From NCBI GenBank assembly GCA_003576695.1, contig QOZQ01000007.1, positions 197,277 through 261,276 of the forward strand: a stretch of DNA of 64,000 nucleotides, given 5' to 3'. The stretch comes from Taklimakanibacter lacteus (GTDB lineage: Bacteria > Pseudomonadota > Alphaproteobacteria > Rhizobiales > Aestuariivirgaceae). This document shows positions 25,713-34,620 of this stretch, one piece after another; within the stretch, counting starts at the first letter, position 1; each line of letters starts with the position of its first letter. A model generated the notes under the pieces. That model saw only the letters and a program-made list of their open reading frames with translations. It was not told the origin of the DNA and did no database searches. Both the position numbers and the translations under genes were made by a program.

Positions 25713-26732
25713 TTAGTGCACCTCCTGCGGCTGCATCATCTCGCGCAGCAGATCCGGCGTGACGTTCAGCTGGCCGATTTTGGTCGCGTTGTCGGCGAGG
25801 TCGCGGAAGGCCAGCGCCATAAGCTGACCCGTATCCATGCCGACCGACGCCAGGGCCTGAAGCAGCTTGGGATCGGCGCCGCCGAACGACTTCATCATGG
25901 CCGAGAGGCCATAGGCCTTGGCATCAGCCTCTTCGCGCGCATTGGCCGTAGCGAGCGCGACCAGCGCCTTGTTCTGCTCCTCGAGGCCGATCTTGCCGGT
26001 CATTTCCTCGCGCATGATCTGCAGGCGGCGCTCCTGCACCACACGTTCGGCTTCCATCGCCGCCTCGCGCACTTGGCGCTTCTTGTGCTCGACCGCGATC
26101 TCGGTCGAGAGTTCGTTCTCCTTGATCACCCGTTCCTGCTCGACCGCCGCATTCCGTCGGGCATAGATCGCCTCGTCGGAGCGCCGCAGCAACGCCTCGC
26201 GCGCCTCGGCCTCCAGCGCCTTCGCAGTTTCGGGCTTGGGCTTGACAGCCAGCAGCGAGAGACCAAGGAGCTCGAGTCCCAGCGCCTCAATCGTCGGATG
26301 ATGCTCCAGGAGTCCCGCGACGCGCGCCACCAGCGCCTCGCCCGATGCCAGCACGTCCTTCAGTGGCAGGGCCTGGACCTCGGCACGCATCGCCACCTGA
26401 ACCTGGTCGATTAATCGCTGAGACAGCTTCTCCGGATCCTCGGAAAGATAGTTGCCACGCGAGTCGATCGTGAAATCGAGCAGCGTCGAAGTCCGGCGCG
26501 GGTCGGCGATGCGGTAGGTGATCTGGCCCTGAATCGTGACTTCCTGAAAATCCGCAGTCACCTCGGGAAAGATGAAGGGCTCGTTCCGACTCGCCGTCGG
26601 TACCACGACGATCGAGCTTGACGGCGCGAAATACCAGAAGGCGAGCCCGGCGCCGTCGCGTAGCGCACGGCCGTTCTTGTACTGGATCACATACTGAGTG
26701 GGCTGGGTCTTGATGAAGCGAAACCCTAACAT
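25713..26732 (-). CDS. SPFH (band 7/stomatin-like) domain protein without a membrane anchor
   Basis: 339 residues. The SPFH domain covers about 1-170 (FPEVTADFQEVTIQGQITYR is the core). A long charged coiled coil (about 180-275, Glu/Arg/Lys/Ala-rich with RRNAAVEQERVIKENELSTE) and a helical C-terminus follow. Most family members have an N-terminal membrane span; this one starts MLGFRFIKTQPTQ and has none, so it may be a soluble or peripheral scaffold. Start at 26732 is fixed by AAGGAG six bases upstream; the frame runs on to an ATG at 26774, which sits at the expected transcription start. It forms an operon with the NAD-kinase-like gene. Confidence 0.9.
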   Translation of the reverse strand: MLGFRFIKTQPTQYVIQYKNGRALRDGAGLAFWYFAPSSSIVVVPTASRNEPFIFPEVTADFQEVTIQGQITYRIADPRRTSTLLDFTIDSRGNYLSEDPEKLSQRLIDQVQVAMRAEVQALPLKDVLASGEALVARVAGLLEHHPTIEALGLELLGLSLLAVKPKPETAKALEAEAREALLRRSDEAIYARRNAAVEQERVIKENELSTEIAVEHKKRQVREAAMEAERVVQERRLQIMREEMTGKIGLEEQNKALVALATANAREEADAKAYGLSAMMKSFGGADPKLLQALASVGMDTGQLMALAFRDLADNATKIGQLNVTPDLLREMMQPQEVH

Positions 26733-26780
26733 GTTCGTCTCCTTGAGGTATTGGGCGGCCTCGATGCCGTCCATGAAGCC

Positions 26781-26809
26781 AATAAACCCTACTTAGTGTG
26801 TTTTGTCAA
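26781..26809 (-). promoter_or_regulatory. Promoter of the SPFH / NAD-kinase-like operon
   Basis: Reading the minus strand, a perfect TTGACA (26809-26804) is followed by exactly 17 bases and then TTTATT (26786-26781), a 4 of 6 match to the -10 consensus. Transcription would begin near 26774, leaving a leader of about 42 bases with AAGGAG before the ATG at 26732. The -35 box lies inside the symmetric operator. Confidence 0.65.
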
Positions 26810-26836
26810 CTAAGTTCGTAGACACTTTACACTAAG
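26791..26836. promoter_or_regulatory. Candidate NrtR-type operator cluster between divergent genes
   Basis: Three copies of one half-site lie in the 46 bases: ACTTAGTGT (26791-26799), ACTAAGT (26809-26815, inverted) and ACACTAAG (26829-26836, inverted). The first two form a 25-base dyad with perfect 7-base arms that covers the -35 box of the SPFH operon. The first and third form a wider 8-base dyad. The divergent regulator is the natural ligand-protein pair (inference). Confidence 0.6.
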
Positions 26837-26861
26837 CATGACCTGCTATATTATCCCGCCC

Positions 26862-27548
26862 ATGGATGCGCCCGAAGAAACCTATCCGAAGCCGATCGTA
26901 TCGGTTGATCTGACGATCTTTGGCCTTACCGAGGTGGGGCTCGAGGTGTTGCTGATGCAGCGAGGGGCCGAACCTTTCGCCAATACCTGGGCGCTACCGG
27001 GAGGCTTCATCCATGTGGGAGAGGATAGCGATCTGGAGTCTGCGGCCCGCAGGGTCCTTTATGGCAAGACCGGCGTCGAAACCCCTTATCTCGAGCAACT
27101 CCGGACCATCGGCAATGCCGCCCGCGACCCCCGGGGCTGGAGCCTGAGCATTGCCTATTTCGCGCTGATCTCGGCGGACAATGTCAGGCTGCGCCAGGGC
27201 ACTAACGCGACCGACGTGGCCTGGCGCCCGGTGGACGAGGCGGCCGCGCTCGCCTTCGACCACATGGAAATCCTGCGAAGCGCGCTCACGCGGTTGCGCA
27301 ATAAGGTCGAATACTCCACGCTCCCGGTGCATCTTCTGCCTGTCCGCTTCACCTTAGGCGAGTTGCAGTCGGTATATGAGCGCATCCTTGGCCGCAGGCT
27401 CGACAAGTCGGCATTCCGCAAAAGGATCGCCGAGGCAGATTTCGTAGTGCCGGTCGCCGGCGAGATGCGCCGCGCCAGCAACCGGCCGGCACAGATCTAT
27501 CGGGTAAGGAAGGGGCATAAGACCATATTTTTCAATCGTACGATTTGA
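26862..27548 (+). CDS. NrtR-like regulator (degenerate Nudix domain plus winged helix)
   Basis: 228 residues. The Nudix domain (about 10-135) has the fold-typical NTWALPGGFIHVGEDSDLES, but the catalytic box reads AARRVLYGKTGV where active enzymes have REL.EETG, so both metal-binding Glu residues of that part are lost. The C-terminal part (about 145-228, LGELQSVYERILGRRLDKSA and FRKRIAEADFV) is the winged helix of NrtR-type NAD-metabolism repressors. The N-terminus could also start at an ATG at 26838, but that lies within the operator. Divergent from the SPFH / NAD-kinase-like operon, which it likely represses in response to an ADP-ribose-type ligand (family knowledge plus inference). Confidence 0.88.
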   Translation: MDAPEETYPKPIVSVDLTIFGLTEVGLEVLLMQRGAEPFANTWALPGGFIHVGEDSDLESAARRVLYGKTGVETPYLEQLRTIGNAARDPRGWSLSIAYFALISADNVRLRQGTNATDVAWRPVDEAAALAFDHMEILRSALTRLRNKVEYSTLPVHLLPVRFTLGELQSVYERILGRRLDKSAFRKRIAEADFVVPVAGEMRRASNRPAQIYRVRKGHKTIFFNRTI

Positions 27549-27584
27549 AGAAGAGGCAAAAGTGGCGCCTAGGAGGTCTTCGAC

Positions 27585-27995
27585 CTAACTCCCTTTGGGT
27601 TTCGTCATGTCGGCGTGACGCTGGATCATCTTCCAGTCACCGTTGATCTTGCGGAATATCTCCGTGACGCGGATGCGCATACTCTGCGGCGCCGGCATAT
27701 CACCGATCTGCGCCTCGGCCAGCTGATAGCCGGCCCAGAAGGCAAGCTCTTCATCGGAAGCCCTCTGAAGGACCTCGAAGGCCGATGTTCCGGAAGGGAC
27801 GAAGGCCTTCGCGTCCTCGGCATGGCGGCGGGCGACCTCGGCCGCGCCAACGACGCTGTCGCCGGTCGGCGCATGAAAGCTCGCTTCGCCCTCATGCGGC
27901 ACAATGCGGTCGACCGGCTTTCCGTCCCCCGTCACATAGGCTTCCGCCGCCTCTTCCCGGCGCGCCAAGAACGTGTCGAAATCATAAGGTGCCAT
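27585..27995 (-). CDS. NTF2-like (SnoaL/DUF4440-type) protein
   Basis: 136 residues with the cone-shaped NTF2-like layout: an N-terminal helix (FDTFLARREEAAEAYVTGD), a middle loop HEGEASFHAPTG, and C-terminal strands MRIRVTEIFRKINGDWKMIQ and HAD. Often annotated as SgcJ/EcaC or ketosteroid-isomerase-like; no reliable catalytic residues identified. AAAGGAGA sits 7 bases before the ATG at 27995. A short hairpin AGGTC-TTC-GACCT (27574-27586) lies at its stop, between it and the convergent NrtR gene. Confidence 0.85.
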   Translation of the reverse strand: MAPYDFDTFLARREEAAEAYVTGDGKPVDRIVPHEGEASFHAPTGDSVVGAAEVARRHAEDAKAFVPSGTSAFEVLQRASDEELAFWAGYQLAEAQIGDMPAPQSMRIRVTEIFRKINGDWKMIQRHADMTKPKGS

Positions 27996-28120
27996 TTGAT
28001 CTCCTTTCGCCCGCTCGAAAGGCCAACCTTCCGGCGCCATGATGGTTCCCGGGGCAATTATCCGCCAGGCGTTGAATACGACACTGGCCATGGGCAATAA
28101 TCACAGTGTCAGGGAGAATC

Positions 28121-29818
28121 ATGAGCCAATTGCGCGATTTCAACGGACCGATCGAGACCGGCCTCACCGGGATCGACCTCATCAACCGGCCGATGCTCAA
28201 CAAGGGCACGGCCTTCAGCGATGACGAACGGGACGCATTCAACCTGCATGGCCTGCTGCCGCCCCATGTCGGCACGCTCGACCAGCAGGTGGCGCGCCGG
28301 CTCAAGGTGCTGCGCGCCTTCGCCACCGATTTCGAGCGCTATGCGTTCCTGCGCGAATTGCAGGATGCGAATGAGACGCTGTTCTATGCCCTCATCACGC
28401 GCCATCTCGAAGAGATGCTGCCCTTGATCTACACGCCGACCGTCGGCGAGGGCTGCCAGCGCTTCAGTGAAATCTGGCGCAAGCCGCGCGGCCTGTTCCT
28501 GAGCTATCCCAACAGGCACCGCATCCGCGAGATCCTGGCCAATCCCCGGCTCGATGATGTGCGCATCATCGTCGTCAGCGATGGCGAGCGCATCCTTGGC
28601 CTGGGCGACCAGGGTGCCGGCGGCATGGGCATACCGATCGGCAAGCTTGCCCTCTACACGGCCTGCGCCGGCATCCATCCCGACCAGACACTGCCGATCC
28701 TGCTCGATGTGGGCACCGGCAATGAGGAGCGCCTCCATGATCCGCTCTATGTCGGCTGGCGGCATGAGCGCATGCGCGGCGAGGACTATGACGGCTTCAT
28801 CGAGGAATTCGTCACCGCCGTCTCGGAACGCTGGCCCAATGTGCTGCTGCAATGGGAGGATTTCGCCGGCAGCAATGCCGGCCGCCTTCTGGCGCGCTAT
28901 CGCGACCGGCTGTGCAGCTTCAATGACGACATCCAGGGCACCGCCGCCATTGCCGCGGGAACGCTGATGGCCGCCATCAAGGTGACCGGCGTGCCGCTCG
29001 GTGCGCAGCGCATCTGCGTGCTGGGTGCCGGATCCGCCGGCTGCGGGATCTCATCCCTGCTACGGCAGGCCATGATCGAAGCCGGCGTCAGCGAAGCCGA
29101 AGCCAGAAAGCGGTTCTTCCTGGTCGATCGGCAGGGCCTGCTGCGCGAGGGCATGACGGACCTGACTCCGGCGCAACGGCCTTTCCTGCAGAAGCCGGAG
29201 TCTGTCGCGGGCTGGCAACTTCAGAAGGACGGCGAGGTCGGACTCGCCGATGTCGTCAACAACGCGCATCCGACCGTGCTGATCGGCGTCTCGGGCCAGG
29301 CGGGCGCCTTCACCGAGCCCGTGATCCGCGCAATGGCGCAAAAGGTTGACCGGCCAGTCATCTTCCCTTTGTCCAATCCCACCTCGCGCAGCGAAGCGAC
29401 ACCAGCGCAGCTCGTCGCCTGGAGCGATGGCCGCGCTCTGATCGGCACCGGCAGCCCGTTTCCAGCGGTGGCGTGGAAAGGCACGTCCCTCAGGATCACC
29501 CAGACGAACAATTCCTATATCTTCCCGGGTGTCGGGCTCGGCGTCATCGCCGCGGGCGCGCGGCGCATCACCGATGCCATGTTCATGGCCGCCGGCAAGG
29601 CGGTTGCCGATATTTCACCGGTCCGCGAGGAAGGGCGCAGCGGCCTCCTGCCGCCGGTGACGGAATTGCGCGCGGTGGCCCTCGCGGTGGCAAAGGCCGT
29701 CGCCCACCAGGCGCAAGCCGATGGCGTGGCGGACCCTTGCGCGGAGCCTGAGCTCGATACGCGCATTGCCCGGAGCGTCTGGTCGCCCCTCTACAGGCCC
29801 TATCGCCGCAGGATTTGA
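28121..29818 (+). CDS. maeA: NAD-dependent malic enzyme
   Basis: Oxidative decarboxylation of malate to pyruvate. 565 residues, the usual size of the eukaryote-like MaeA/SfcA form. Tyr general acid in LIYTPTVGEGCQ, the Lys-containing MGIPIGKLALYTACAG segment, metal ligands in WEDFAG and FNDDIQGTA, and the Rossmann motif VLGAGSAGCGI. AGGGAGAA precedes the ATG at 28121; a GTG at 28106 is possible. No obvious operon; the NTF2-like gene is divergent. Confidence 0.96.
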   Translation: MSQLRDFNGPIETGLTGIDLINRPMLNKGTAFSDDERDAFNLHGLLPPHVGTLDQQVARRLKVLRAFATDFERYAFLRELQDANETLFYALITRHLEEMLPLIYTPTVGEGCQRFSEIWRKPRGLFLSYPNRHRIREILANPRLDDVRIIVVSDGERILGLGDQGAGGMGIPIGKLALYTACAGIHPDQTLPILLDVGTGNEERLHDPLYVGWRHERMRGEDYDGFIEEFVTAVSERWPNVLLQWEDFAGSNAGRLLARYRDRLCSFNDDIQGTAAIAAGTLMAAIKVTGVPLGAQRICVLGAGSAGCGISSLLRQAMIEAGVSEAEARKRFFLVDRQGLLREGMTDLTPAQRPFLQKPESVAGWQLQKDGEVGLADVVNNAHPTVLIGVSGQAGAFTEPVIRAMAQKVDRPVIFPLSNPTSRSEATPAQLVAWSDGRALIGTGSPFPAVAWKGTSLRITQTNNSYIFPGVGLGVIAAGARRITDAMFMAAGKAVADISPVREEGRSGLLPPVTELRAVALAVAKAVAHQAQADGVADPCAEPELDTRIARSVWSPLYRPYRRRI

Positions 29819-29988
29819 ACTGGCGGTCAGATCAGAGCAAATCCCGCCGGGATGCGCGCTCTGCCTCAAATTGTGGCATTAATCACATCCCCGTGCCCAC
29901 GCCCGGATGCATGATTGTTTCGATGCAACAGGCCGTTACAATGTTGCGCTACGATCCGCCTGCGACCTCACCATCAGAGATCGAGACG

Positions 29989-32900
29989 ATGAGAGAGACG
30001 TCCAAGCCGCCGCCAGGTACCGCCGCCAAGCTTGTGGCGCCGCGCACCGCGCAGATACTGAGGCGGCCGCGAATATTGAAGCAGATCGACCGGTCGTTGC
30101 GCGCCGGCGCGTGCTGGCTGGCGGCGCCGGCAGGCTATGGCAAGACCACGGCCTTGGTCGACTACCTGGAGCATTCGGGCGCGCCCAATGTGTGGTTCCG
30201 CATCGATGAGGGCGATCAGGATATTGCGCGGTTCTTCCAGTATCTGGCGCAGTCGCTCGGGCGGCCGGAGGCGATCGCCGGCATGCCGGTATTCGGCGTC
30301 GAATATGCCGAGCAGCCGCGCGAATTCGCCCGGCGTTTCTTCCGCGCCTATTTCACGCAGCTGAAGCCCGCAACCATACTCGTCCTCGACGATCTGCATT
30401 ATGCCGATACGGCGGACTTCCGGGCACTGCTCGCGGTGATGCTCAGCGAGCTGCCCCCGGTTTTGCGCTGCGCCCTCCTCTCGCGCACCTTGCCGCGGGA
30501 GGAACTGGGAGATCTGGCGTTGCGCGGACAGCTTACGGTCATCGACCAGTCGGCGCTCGAATTCTCGGAGCCGGAAGCGCGCAGCCTGGTCAAACTGCGC
30601 CTGAAGCGCACCGCCGCGGCAATCGATGTGGGCCTCGCCCGCGGCTGGGCGGTCGGGCTGGTGCTGCTGGCGGAGCGCGGCTATGCCCAGCCCCTGAGCG
30701 ACCAGAGCGGGACCGATGACAAGCGCGCGCTCTTCGACGTGCTGGGCCGAAACCTCTTTTATACCCTGCCAGCGGACGACCAGGACACGCTGCTGAAGCT
30801 CAATCTCCTGCCCGAGATCAATTCCGATCTCGCCAATGCCATGATCGGCTCAAAGCAAGCCGGCGAGCTGCTCGACCGGCTCTATCAGCGCCAGCTGCTG
30901 ACCACGCGCAGCGAGACGGGTGGGCACTATTTCCAGCTGCACGACCTTTTGCGGGACTTCCTCGATGCCCAGCTCGGCTTGCGGTTTTCCAGCGAGGAGC
31001 TGGCGAGCTTGCGCCGGAAGACCGCCACCCTTCTCGCTGAGGCCGGCCGTCTCGATGACGCCATCGAGCTGGCGCTGGAAGCGAAAGCCTGGCCCTATGC
31101 GCGCGAGCTGCTCCTGCAACGGGCGGGGCCCGTGCTGGCCCAGGGAAAGCGGGCAACCTTCATCGACTGGTGCGCGAAGCTTCCGACCGAAGAGATCGAC
31201 GCCTGGCTCTACTACTGGCTTGGCGTCGCCCATGTTCCTGATGATGCAGCGGCCGAGCGCTGGCTGTCGCAAGCCTGGAATGGTTTCGAGGCCAGCGGTG
31301 ACCGGCAGGGCCAGGCTTTGACCGTCGCGCGCGCGGTGCTGGTGAAGACCGACAGCTGGCGCACATATGAGGGGCTTTCCACCTGGACGAAGCGGGCTAT
31401 GCAGCTGCTCGAGCAGGGACTGCCCGAATTGCCGGCGGAGGAAGATCTTCTGATGCGCATCGGCATGATGCGGGCGCTCGATTTCGGCGATGAATACTAC
31501 CGCAACAGCCCCGCCGGCCAGTTGCTTGAAAGACAACTGCTCGAAAGGCTGTCGCATCCTCACCCAGATGATACGAGCAGCCTCAGGCTGCTGGCCAGCA
31601 CATCGCTGATGGAGCATTCCGGCACGACAATGCGTGCCGATCTTTTCACCAAGGCGGTGGACAGCGTCATCGACGATTTCGGCAATCCCGATGCGCTGCC
31701 GTGGGTCCTCGGCATGTGGCTGGTCGCCTTCGGTGCGAAGAGCGGGCGCTACTTCTCATATGCGCGACGCGGCTTCCCTTATGCTTCCGCAGAAGAGGCC
31801 CTGCGCGCCGCCATTGCCATCGGCGAGCGCGAATCGCTGCGCGGGGTGGAGTTCGGCGGTCTCTATCACCTGCAGATGCAGATGAAGTTCCGCAACGATT
31901 TCGCCGAGTTCGGTGAGATCGTCACCCGCCTCGCCGCCATCGCCGACAGCCGCTTCACCACCCAGGTCGCCGTAGTCGCCGATTGTCACGCCGCGCTGCA
32001 TGCGCGGCAGCGCAACTTCCCGCAAGCCTATCGCGACTGTGAGCGCTTCATGGCGGCCATCGAAGCGGCGAACGAGCCGATGGCGGAACGCTGGCCGCAC
32101 TACGTCACCCAGTATCAGGTGTCGCTCTCGGACCGAAAGCCGAAGGAGGCCATCGCTCTGATCGCTGACCTGCTGCCGCGACTCGATGACAGCCCGCGCA
32201 GGCGCGCCGAAATATTTATTCTGGCCGCAACGGCATGCGAGGCCAAATGGCAGGGCGATCCGCGCTATGCCGATCATTTGCGGGGATTCCTGAGCGAGCT
32301 GCGCGGTGCCGACTGGCCGATGATCCTGCTTAACCTCCCGGAACTCCTGGCCGAACTCCTCGCCGATGCGCTCGATCACGGGATCGAGATAGACTATGCC
32401 CGATCGCTCATCCAACGGCGCCATCTCAATCCTCCCGACCGGCTATCGCCGCGCTGGCCCTGGCCCTTGAAGATCCGTGTCCTCGGCGATTTCGAGCTGG
32501 AGCTTGACGGAGTGCCGCTCGATCTCGGCGTCAAGCCGCCGACCCGCGCCCTCGACATTCTGCGGGCGCTCGCGGTTTCGAAAGATCATAGCGTCTCGGT
32601 CGCGAAACTGCAGGACTGGCTGTGGCCCGATCTCGACGGCGACCAGGCCAAGGCCGCTTATGAGCAAGCGCTTCACCGTTTGCGCAAGTTGCTGGGACAG
32701 GCGGATTTCATCATCCAGCGCGCGGGCAAGCTGCGCCTGGCGGCGGACAAGGTCTGGGTCGATCTCGGCGCCTGGGAGACCCGCCTCAAGCAGGCGCAGG
32801 TGGCGAAGACGGACAGCGAGAAGCTCGAAAGCGTGCTGCTCGATTTCCCCGGCCCGCTTCTTCCCCATGATCGTCTGGCGAGCTGGCTTCTGCCGGTGGC

Positions 32901-33216
32901 CGAGCGGTTGCGCAGCCAGTTCATCGATCTCACCCTTCGCATCGGCCAACAGCGCCTGGCGCAAGGTGATCATGAGGGCGCCCGCGGCCTCTATCTGCGG
33001 GCGCTTGAATTCTACCCGGAATCGGCCGGCATCGCCAAAGCGCTGATCGAGGCGCATCTCGCGCAAGGCGATGCCACGGCCGCCATGGCGGAATATGCAC
33101 GCTATGAGCGCGTGGCCAGGGCTCTTCCGGATGGCGAGCCTTCGCCGGCGATCCAGGCCCTGATCCATCCCCATCTCGATTCCGCCAGCAGATCACGACG
33201 CGTAAGCGATCCGTAA
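29989..33216 (+). CDS. Large STAND ATPase regulator with C-terminal SARP/BTAD module
   Basis: About 1075 residues. N-terminal STAND/MalT-type NTPase: LVAPRTAQILRRPRIL entry motif, Walker A APAGYGKTT (47-55), Walker B ILVLDDLHYAD (about 125-135). A long helical-repeat middle (about 330-810, TPR/MalT-like) follows. The C-terminal part has a winged helix (KIRVLGDFELELDGVPLDLG, RALDILRAL, KLQDWLWPDLDGDQAKAAYE) and a bacterial transcriptional activator domain (FYPESAGIAKALIEAHLAQGD). Unlike MalT there is no LuxR helix-turn-helix at the end. Start is uncertain: ATG 29989 is chosen because conserved sequence begins right after; ATGs at 29911, 29923 and 29944 are in frame. Signal and targets unknown. 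Confidence 0.87.
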   Translation: MRETSKPPPGTAAKLVAPRTAQILRRPRILKQIDRSLRAGACWLAAPAGYGKTTALVDYLEHSGAPNVWFRIDEGDQDIARFFQYLAQSLGRPEAIAGMPVFGVEYAEQPREFARRFFRAYFTQLKPATILVLDDLHYADTADFRALLAVMLSELPPVLRCALLSRTLPREELGDLALRGQLTVIDQSALEFSEPEARSLVKLRLKRTAAAIDVGLARGWAVGLVLLAERGYAQPLSDQSGTDDKRALFDVLGRNLFYTLPADDQDTLLKLNLLPEINSDLANAMIGSKQAGELLDRLYQRQLLTTRSETGGHYFQLHDLLRDFLDAQLGLRFSSEELASLRRKTATLLAEAGRLDDAIELALEAKAWPYARELLLQRAGPVLAQGKRATFIDWCAKLPTEEIDAWLYYWLGVAHVPDDAAAERWLSQAWNGFEASGDRQGQALTVARAVLVKTDSWRTYEGLSTWTKRAMQLLEQGLPELPAEEDLLMRIGMMRALDFGDEYYRNSPAGQLLERQLLERLSHPHPDDTSSLRLLASTSLMEHSGTTMRADLFTKAVDSVIDDFGNPDALPWVLGMWLVAFGAKSGRYFSYARRGFPYASAEEALRAAIAIGERESLRGVEFGGLYHLQMQMKFRNDFAEFGEIVTRLAAIADSRFTTQVAVVADCHAALHARQRNFPQAYRDCERFMAAIEAANEPMAERWPHYVTQYQVSLSDRKPKEAIALIADLLPRLDDSPRRRAEIFILAATACEAKWQGDPRYADHLRGFLSELRGADWPMILLNLPELLAELLADALDHGIEIDYARSLIQRRHLNPPDRLSPRWPWPLKIRVLGDFELELDGVPLDLGVKPPTRALDILRALAVSKDHSVSVAKLQDWLWPDLDGDQAKAAYEQALHRLRKLLGQADFIIQRAGKLRLAADKVWVDLGAWETRLKQAQVAKTDSEKLESVLLDFPGPLLPHDRLASWLLPVAERLRSQFIDLTLRIGQQRLAQGDHEGARGLYLRALEFYPESAGIAKALIEAHLAQGDATAAMAEYARYERVARALPDGEPSPAIQALIHPHLDSASRSRRVSDP

Positions 33217-33358
33217 GCCGCCATCCGGCATTCACGAAACGGACTGTGCCGCGACGGGCAATGCCGCCGTGTGGGAATTGCCACAGCCGCCGGATGACAA
33301 AGCGGATACCTCAGCGGCGTCCGCCCCATGCAGAGGACTCGTTCTTAGGAGATTGGAG

Positions 33359-33982
33359 ATGGACTGGCATCTGCTGGCGCCCTTCCTGGCCGCGACACTG
33401 CTTCTTCTGCTTGTTCCCGGCCCCGTGATGGCCGTCGTCACGCACAACACGTTGCGCGGCGGCGCGACGACCGGGCTTTCCACTGTCGCGGGCGTGGAGA
33501 TTGGCCGCTTCCTCCAGCTCGGCGTCACCCTGGCCGGCGTCATGGTATCGGCGGAATACTCGCTCTCGCTGTTCCGGTTTCTGTCGCTGGCCGGCACCTT
33601 CTATCTCGTCTGGCTGGCGCTCAAAGCGATCTGGCTCAAGCGCCGCCCTGCGCCTTCGCAAACGCAAACCCGTTTCACCAGCCCGGTGACCGATGGGCTG
33701 GCGGTCGCCTTCAGCAACCCCGCGACACTGGTCTTCTACACGGCCTTCTTTCCGCAATTCATCAGGCCCGATAGCTCCGTCGCCCAGCAGGCCGTCACCC
33801 TGGGCATCCTCTTCCTGTCCACCTCATTTATCTGTGAGACGACGCTCGTCTTCGCCTGCTCGCGCATTCGCCAATCCTGGTCCGGTGGGGAATTTGCGCG
33901 GTTTGCCGGCGCCGCGAGCATCGCTCTTCACGTCAGTGTCGCAGCCGTCGCGGTGTTTTCCTTCGCCCGCACGCTCAGCTGA
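33359..33982 (+). CDS. LysE/RhtB-family amino acid exporter
   Basis: 207 residues with about six membrane spans; the N-terminal signature LVPGPVMAVVTHNTLRGGATTG and AVAFSNPATLVFYTAFFPQF match the LysE superfamily (RhtB type), which exports amino acids or derivatives such as homoserine lactone. The ATG at 33359 has GGAG and AGGAG just upstream; earlier residues in the frame are not membrane-protein-like. It converges with a TetR gene. Substrate not readable. Confidence 0.92.
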   Translation: MDWHLLAPFLAATLLLLLVPGPVMAVVTHNTLRGGATTGLSTVAGVEIGRFLQLGVTLAGVMVSAEYSLSLFRFLSLAGTFYLVWLALKAIWLKRRPAPSQTQTRFTSPVTDGLAVAFSNPATLVFYTAFFPQFIRPDSSVAQQAVTLGILFLSTSFICETTLVFACSRIRQSWSGGEFARFAGAASIALHVSVAAVAVFSFARTLS

Positions 33983-33994
33983 GATTTCGGCATC

Positions 33995-34600
33995 TCAGTT
34001 CGCCCGCAACAGGCCGGAAAGCGACGAGGGTATCTGCGCGACCGGATCCATGTCCCGTGCGGGGATTGGCGGCAGTTTGCGGTCAAGCAACAGCGTGGCG
34101 GTCCCGTGAACCAGCGCCCAGACCACCGCCGCCTTGGCCGTCACCTCATCGCGCCGCTCAGGTCCCAGCACCGCGGCAACGCTGTCGCAGAGTTGCTGCC
34201 AGGCCGCCGAGGCGGCGGTCTTGAGATGCGGTGACTGCAGCGGGCCGGCGCCGGCGCGGAACATGAGGCCATAGACGGCGGGATTGGCGAGCGCGAAGCC
34301 GACATAGGCCTGCCCCATGGCGGCCAGCCGCGCCGCCGGCGATGCATCCGCCGCATCCGCCGCCTTGCCGAGCGCCGCAACGAAACGCTCGAAGCCCCGC
34401 GCCGCGATCTCGGCCAGGAGATCGGCGGCGGTGGCGAAATGATGGGCGGGCGCGGCATGCGACACGCCGGCGCGGCGGGCGCATTCGCGCAAGGTGAAGC
34501 TCGCTAGGCCTTTCTCCTCCAGCAGCGCGACCGCGGCCGTGACCAAGGCCTCGCGTAGGTCGCCATGGTGGTAGGTCTTGGGTCGCTTGCGGGCCGGCAT
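33995..34600 (-). CDS. TetR-family transcriptional regulator
   Basis: 201 residues. N-terminal HTH: YHHGDLREALVTAAVALLEE and FTLRECARRAGVSHAAPAHH with Phe-Ala-Thr following, typical of the TetR group with a WHG/TetR_C_33-type ligand domain (residues 80-190). Divergent from a membrane-protein pair, with three matching 17-base operator sites between; autoregulation and control of the pair are likely. Ligand unknown. Confidence 0.94.
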   Translation of the reverse strand: MPARKRPKTYHHGDLREALVTAAVALLEEKGLASFTLRECARRAGVSHAAPAHHFATAADLLAEIAARGFERFVAALGKAADAADASPAARLAAMGQAYVGFALANPAVYGLMFRAGAGPLQSPHLKTAASAAWQQLCDSVAAVLGPERRDEVTAKAAVVWALVHGTATLLLDRKLPPIPARDMDPVAQIPSSLSGLLRAN

Positions 34601-34620
34601 GGGTTCCCCCTACACCGCAA

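Noticed and set aside
29815-29988. Possible longer N-terminus of the STAND/SARP regulator.
   Set aside because: Residues are not protein-family-like and no ribosome site is seen, though ATGs at 29911 to 29944 cannot be fully ruled out.
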